A stretch of 64,000 nt of DNA, taken from the NCBI RefSeq assembly GCF_002078875.1, contig NC_034438.1, positions 22,457,030 to 22,521,029 on the forward strand, given 5' to 3'. The stretch's first letter is position 1; each line of letters opens with the position of its first letter. The stretch is from Numida meleagris. Taxonomy: Eukaryota; Chordata; Aves; Galliformes; Numididae. The notes under the pieces were generated by a model. It ran no database searches. It was not told the DNA's origin and saw only the letters and a list, made by a program, of their open reading frames with translations. Both the position numbers and the translations under genes were made by a program. This document shows positions 62,881 through 64,000 of this stretch, in pieces.

Positions 62881-64000
62881 TCCTGAGGGGTTCTCCACTG
62901 TCTCTCCTGCCTCCAAGTCTTAGTGGGATCTCCACTTGTCTTCACATTAAGGCGCAAGCTTCTCAAGTTACAGATGGTATCTGCATTCCTGCTGTCTCTT
63001 GAGGCAGCTCATTTGATCAGAAAATGAATGCCTTTAGCAGACAAAATCCTTTTGCCTTCTGGGCAGAATATATTTTAAAAATCTGCTTATTATTCCTTCT
63101 TAATATATTTTTTTTTCAAATAAAAACTCAGTAAGATTTCAGGTCCACATCTGTCAAGCATATACTCAGACTAAAACTATGTCACCAAACTGTGTGCTGC
63201 TGAAAATCATGCTTCTCAGATTTTTCCAACACATTAAGGTATTAACTGCCAGAAAAAGTTTTCCACCTAACCTGGACACAATCAATTACAACATCAGTAA
63301 AAGCAAACATCATTTCTGAAGTCAAACATAATAAGTTAAGGCAAGTCCACTCATTTCTGCTTAATAATTGCAAAATGTTTTGCAAATATACAGTTTTTGT
63401 CTTAAATCCTATCAGTGCAAATAGGCAGAAACCAATTAGCAGTTTATTAATTTGCTAAGGTTTTAGTGATTCTTTTTATATAATGAATCAGTGTTTCAGT
63501 ATTAACCTTCAGCAAATGATTAACCAACTTGCTAAAGCACAGACTAAACTCCAGTGGGAACAGTCCACTGAAGTTAGGCATATGTTTGTGCATGTAAATT
63601 ATGAAATGTATGTCATATTCAATTTAAGAGCTGTAGAACCAAAGGCACTCTGACGCAAAGGGAAAAAAAAATCAAATCAACCTGTTTCTTTCTGTTGTAG
63701 AATTTTCAAAAGTTGCACATACCTGCATTTCTTTTCCAGTACCTACTACAAAGTTGTATTTAACAGTAAGTCAGTGCAGAGGAGTTTTGCAGGCAGAGCA
63801 GCAAAAAGCACTGCAAGTCCTGGTGCAAGGATTAGGCAGCAGAACAAAGCATACAACGTGACAGTGAGAGAGGAGAGGTGCCCAGGCACCACTGGAGCCC
63901 CCGGTACTGCCCCTGTGGTTCTGAACCATCCAAGTAATCTGAGCAAGGACAATGTGGGGCCTGTAGAGCAGTGAGGCATGAAGAGGGTACCCTGCAAGGA

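Larger units (their letters stand above)
55981..64000. other. Gene-poor right end of the window
   Basis: No exon was recognised. It contains two CR1 traces (56335-56426 and about 57548-57605), the palindrome at 60214-60259 and the pyrimidine tract at 62839-62879. The rest is AT-rich unique-looking sequence. Confidence 0.55.

Noticed and set aside
63746..63997. Membrane-protein-like frame on minus and a short splice-like pair on plus near 63750-63776
   Set aside because: Start codon and family support are lacking, and the exon implied by the splice-like pair would be only about 26 bases.
1..64000. CRISPR arrays, operons, phage or plasmid features
   Set aside because: The sequence is eukaryotic with introns and LINEs; no regularly spaced repeats or prokaryotic gene clusters were seen.

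Overview
The window is vertebrate nuclear DNA and almost certainly comes from a bird. The evidence is CR1 LINE copies in both orientations, an LTR with the TGTGGTTTAACCC start common in avian genomes, compact intron-split genes, CpG-island promoters and an AT-rich background. The CR1 and LTR types fit a neoavian bird better than a chicken, but this is only an impression. Nothing bacterial, plasmid-like or phage-like was seen.

Only two genes are firmly supported, and they stand head to head. On the minus strand, the first four coding exons of thrombospondin-4 (THBS4) lie at 13550-13463, 9723-9520, 5735-5488 and 4431-4326; the rest of the gene continues past the left edge. On the plus strand, metaxin-3 (MTX3) is complete in nine coding exons from 18557 to 28618, with every exon phase consistent, and encodes 311 residues. 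The start codons are 5,006 bases apart, each in its own CpG-rich promoter. THBS4 is a secreted matricellular protein and MTX3 is a mitochondrial outer-membrane-associated protein, so the pairing is positional, not a shared pathway. It mirrors the paralogous THBS3-MTX1 pair and matches the human 5q14 (bird Z-linked) order.

Layout: 1-600, hAT transposase relic in THBS4 intron 4; 1235-1590, CR1 relic; 4326-13550, THBS4 5' half; 13845-14225, CR1; 14226-18240, no recognised gene; 18557-28618, MTX3 with an antisense 1.5 kb CR1 in intron 4; 28619 to about 30210, probable MTX3 3' UTR; about 30210-64000, a gene-poor stretch with one solo LTR (46098-46611), small CR1 remnants, simple repeats and a GC-richer patch at 55350-56015. 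In human the next gene beyond MTX3 is CMYA5, but none of its exons could be recognised here.

No new multi-gene system was found. The best items for a second look are the hAT relic, the possible small secreted-peptide-like locus at 55471-55971, the conserved head-to-head gene pair and two compact palindromes.
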